Below the pieces are notes generated by a model, which saw only the letters and a program-made list of their open reading frames with translations, made no database searches and was not told the DNA's origin. From NCBI GenBank assembly GCA_964601895.1, contig CAZROT010000002.1, positions 62,001-126,000 on the forward strand: a DNA stretch of 64,000 nucleotides, given 5' to 3'. The translations under genes were made by a program, and so were the position numbers. The stretch is from CAZROT01 sp964601895 (GTDB lineage: Bacteria > Pseudomonadota > Gammaproteobacteria > Enterobacterales > Enterobacteriaceae). Of this stretch, positions 62,124-64,000 are shown in pieces (the first letter of the stretch is position 1; every line of letters begins with the position of its first letter).

Positions 62124-62657
62124 TTATAAATAGATATCAAGGTGTCCTTCTTCAAGCTCCCATTGAACACCGTATTTATCGGTAAATTTAATATTACAAA
62201 TTTTTTGCTTTGTCATGATTCCCTCTTTATTGAGGGGGAAGAATACAGATTCTTTTTTAACCTTAAAATATGATGAGTTATCTTCATTAATCGATAAATC
62301 AATTTTTACCTCGTGCTGTTTTTTAAGAAATTCAAATGCATGTTGAATGTCATAAACTTTAAAACATATATGTCTTAATCCTTTTTTATTATTTATTTTA
62401 TAACAATCATCTAATTTCATATTCATCATTGAGTTATAATTAATTAATTCAATGATGAATTTCGCATAGGGTATTTTAAGCAACTTCATTGAGATATCAA
62501 TTTCGATCTGGCTATCAATAAAGCCAGCAGCGATTGCCAGCATTTTATTGGTAACCTTTGATTCCTCTGGCAATTCCTGTTGTGGTATCGCATCAAAGAT
62601 ACATTCATAGAATGCACTGGCTACGTCGATATTATCTACTACAATAAATTTTATCAT
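62124..62657 (-). CDS. VOC-superfamily (glyoxalase-like fold) protein, AT-rich
   Basis: This 177-residue protein has the two-module pattern of vicinal-oxygen-chelate proteins: IKFIVVDNIDVASAFYECIF at the start, and HICFKVYDIQHAFEFLKKQH plus FTDKYGVQWELEEG in the second half. The substrate is unknown. Metal-ligand His and Glu positions are only partly evident. Codons are strongly A/T-ending and Lys/Ile/Asn-rich compared with the neighbours, which suggests recent acquisition. It is convergent with nlpC. Confidence 0.65.
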   Translation of the reverse strand: MIKFIVVDNIDVASAFYECIFDAIPQQELPEESKVTNKMLAIAAGFIDSQIEIDISMKLLKIPYAKFIIELINYNSMMNMKLDDCYKINNKKGLRHICFKVYDIQHAFEFLKKQHEVKIDLSINEDNSSYFKVKKESVFFPLNKEGIMTKQKICNIKFTDKYGVQWELEEGHLDIYL

Positions 62658-63098
62658 TGTGGTTTTCCTTCTTATTATAATTTTACCAGGAAAATGCTTT
62701 TTTTATTCGTGTGACTTGCTGTAATTTTATGTCACCTGGATGATGTATTCATGAAATATAAAATGATGAGGCTACACAATCTGTTAATGACATTGCCGTA
62801 AAGAGTATGCAGATATTAAAAATAGCAGGTAAACGCCAGTCTGATACCGGCAGTGAGGGATGTTTTATCCTCTGCGTTATTTCAGTCATTTTCAGCAAAA
62901 AACAACAATGACAGGCAACAGATTAATAAACGCTAATTCTGCAGGAAAAAGTGTAGCAGGCAGGGGATTGGGCAAAAAGGCAGGCTGTTTCTGCCGGTAA
63001 AAATAGAGTGAGGGTTGCTGTCTGGCAGGATATTTGGATAATTTTCAGGTAAATAACACCGGTAATCAGTTGGCTTTTCTAGCGAGTGCCTCATTATA
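62658..63098. other. Intergenic region between the VOC gene and aroH
   Basis: About 440 bases contain no supportable gene. The part next to the VOC gene is AT-rich and should hold its promoter on the minus strand. The rest is the 3' flank of aroH, where I see no strong terminator hairpin. Confidence 0.45.
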
Positions 63099-64000
63099 TC
63101 AGGCCTGTTGCGCTCTGTTATCAACTGCTTCTGCCAGTAAAGCAAGGAGCTGTTCGGTATCAGCCCAGCCGAGGCAGGGATCGGTAATCGACTGACCATA
63201 GGTAACAGGCTGACCCGCTCTGATTTCCTGGGTACCTTCAATTAAAAAGCTTTCTGCCATGATACCAACAATCGCTGTGGTACCTGCCTGAATCTGCCGA
63301 CAGATATTTTTTGCGACCTGCAGCTGATCACGGTGCAATTTCTGGCAGTTACCATGACTCAAGTCGATCATCAGATGCTCGCCAAGATTGAATTCGCGCA
63401 GCAGGGCGCAGGCATTTTTGATATCACTGGCACTGTAATTAGGTTGTTTTCCGCCACGCAGGATAACATGGGTGTGAGGATTACCGCAGGTTTGATAAAT
63501 TGTCATCTGGCCGTTTTTATCCGGGGACAGAAACACATGACGCTGACTGGCGGCGCGTATGGCATCAACAGCGATTCTGATGTTCCCGTCAGTGCCATTT
63601 TTAAAACCCACCGGACAGGACAGAGCCGAAGCCATTTCACGATGGATCTGGCTTTCCGTTGTGCGTGCACCAATTGCACCCCAGCTTATCAGATCGGCAA
63701 TATATTGCCCGGTTACCATATCCAGAAATTCGGTGGCGGTGGGTAACCCTGATTGATTGATAGTAAGCAGTAATTCTCTGGCCAGATGGATACCCAGATT
63801 GACCTGGCAGGATCCATCCAGTGTGGGATCAGAAATCAGCCCTTTCCAGCCAACAGTAGTACGCGGTTTCTCAAAGTAAGTACGCATGACAACTTCCAGC
63901 TGATCCTGATAATACTCACGTAGCTGGTTCAGCCGGGTGGCATAATCCATCGCTGCCCTGGGATCATGGATAGAGCAGGGGCCTATCACTACCAGTAGCC
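63099..64000 (-). CDS. aroH: DAHP synthase, AroH-like, truncated at the right edge
   Basis: This is the C-terminal 300 residues of a type I 3-deoxy-D-arabino-heptulosonate 7-phosphate synthase, the first step of the shikimate pathway. IGPCSIHDPRAAMDYATRL, MRTYFEKPRTTVGWKGLISD, DLISWGAIGARTTESQIHRE and DLSHGNCQK are family motifs. KNGTDGNIRIAVDAIRAA and the ending are closest to the tryptophan-sensitive AroH. The frame stays open to base 64000 (LLVVIGPCS), so the GTG at 63989 is internal and the true start lies outside the window. Confidence 0.92.
   Translation of the reverse strand, partial: LLVVIGPCSIHDPRAAMDYATRLNQLREYYQDQLEVVMRTYFEKPRTTVGWKGLISDPTLDGSCQVNLGIHLARELLLTINQSGLPTATEFLDMVTGQYIADLISWGAIGARTTESQIHREMASALSCPVGFKNGTDGNIRIAVDAIRAASQRHVFLSPDKNGQMTIYQTCGNPHTHVILRGGKQPNYSASDIKNACALLREFNLGEHLMIDLSHGNCQKLHRDQLQVAKNICRQIQAGTTAIVGIMAESFLIEGTQEIRAGQPVTYGQSITDPCLGWADTEQLLALLAEAVDNRAQQA

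Noticed and set aside
62933..63241. A 102-codon frame overlapping the 3' end of aroH on the same strand.
   Set aside because: It is an out-of-frame reading of aroH that extends into its 3' flank.

Overview
The window comes from a gammaproteobacterium of the order Enterobacterales with moderate, visibly sub-50% GC. Gene order and sequence point to the Yersinia/Photorhabdus side of the order or to a host-associated relative of it. The genus cannot be fixed from the sequence alone. Three large blocks lie almost back to back: a Ysc-type virulence type III secretion system (T3SS), a nearly complete flagellar regulon, and an L-Ara4N lipid A modification operon, followed by nlpC and a partial aroH.

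Region 1 (1-12129) is a Ysc/Psc-family injectisome block in the order known from the Yersinia virulence plasmid. It runs from a truncated lcrV through lcrH, yopB-like, yopD-like, yscW pilotin and an AraC-type lcrF/exsA regulator to yscB-C-D-E-F-G-(H)-I-J-K-L. The export ATPase and export gate genes (yscN-U, lcrD) are not here and presumably lie off the left edge. A 257-residue orphan (12252-13025) with an internal repeat and an SH3-ligand-like proline motif follows and is a candidate effector.

Region 2 (13417-54615) holds the flagellar genes: flhDC, motAB, flhBA, then flgN / a FlgM-like gene / flgM / flgA on the minus strand, flgBCDEFGHIJKL, fliRQPONMLKJIHGF on the minus strand, fliE, fliTSD on the minus strand, and fliC, fliB and fliA. 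Every structural gene looks full length, so a motor and filament could be built. The chemotaxis block normally found between motB and flhB is missing, FliM has lost the N-terminal CheY-binding segment, and fliZ and flhE were not seen. Two FlgM-like anti-sigma genes stand in tandem, each behind its own sigma-28 promoter. A 990-residue Cache/HAMP/GAF/HD-GYP protein sits in the cluster. Six good sigma-28 promoters (TAAAGTTT-N11-GCCGATAA type) can be read: inside flhC ahead of motAB, and upstream of both flgM genes, flgK, fliD and fliC. The picture is a flagellum that is made and regulated but seems uncoupled from classical chemotaxis in this locus. A frameshifted DUF1640-like coiled-coil gene with nine 54-bp repeats interrupts the region after flhA.

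Region 3 (55022-64000) is arnC-A-D-T-E-F with tight ATGA-type overlaps but without arnB at its head. It is followed by the lipoprotein peptidase nlpC, an AT-rich VOC-fold gene of foreign appearance, and the C-terminal part of a DAHP synthase closest to AroH, which runs off the right edge.
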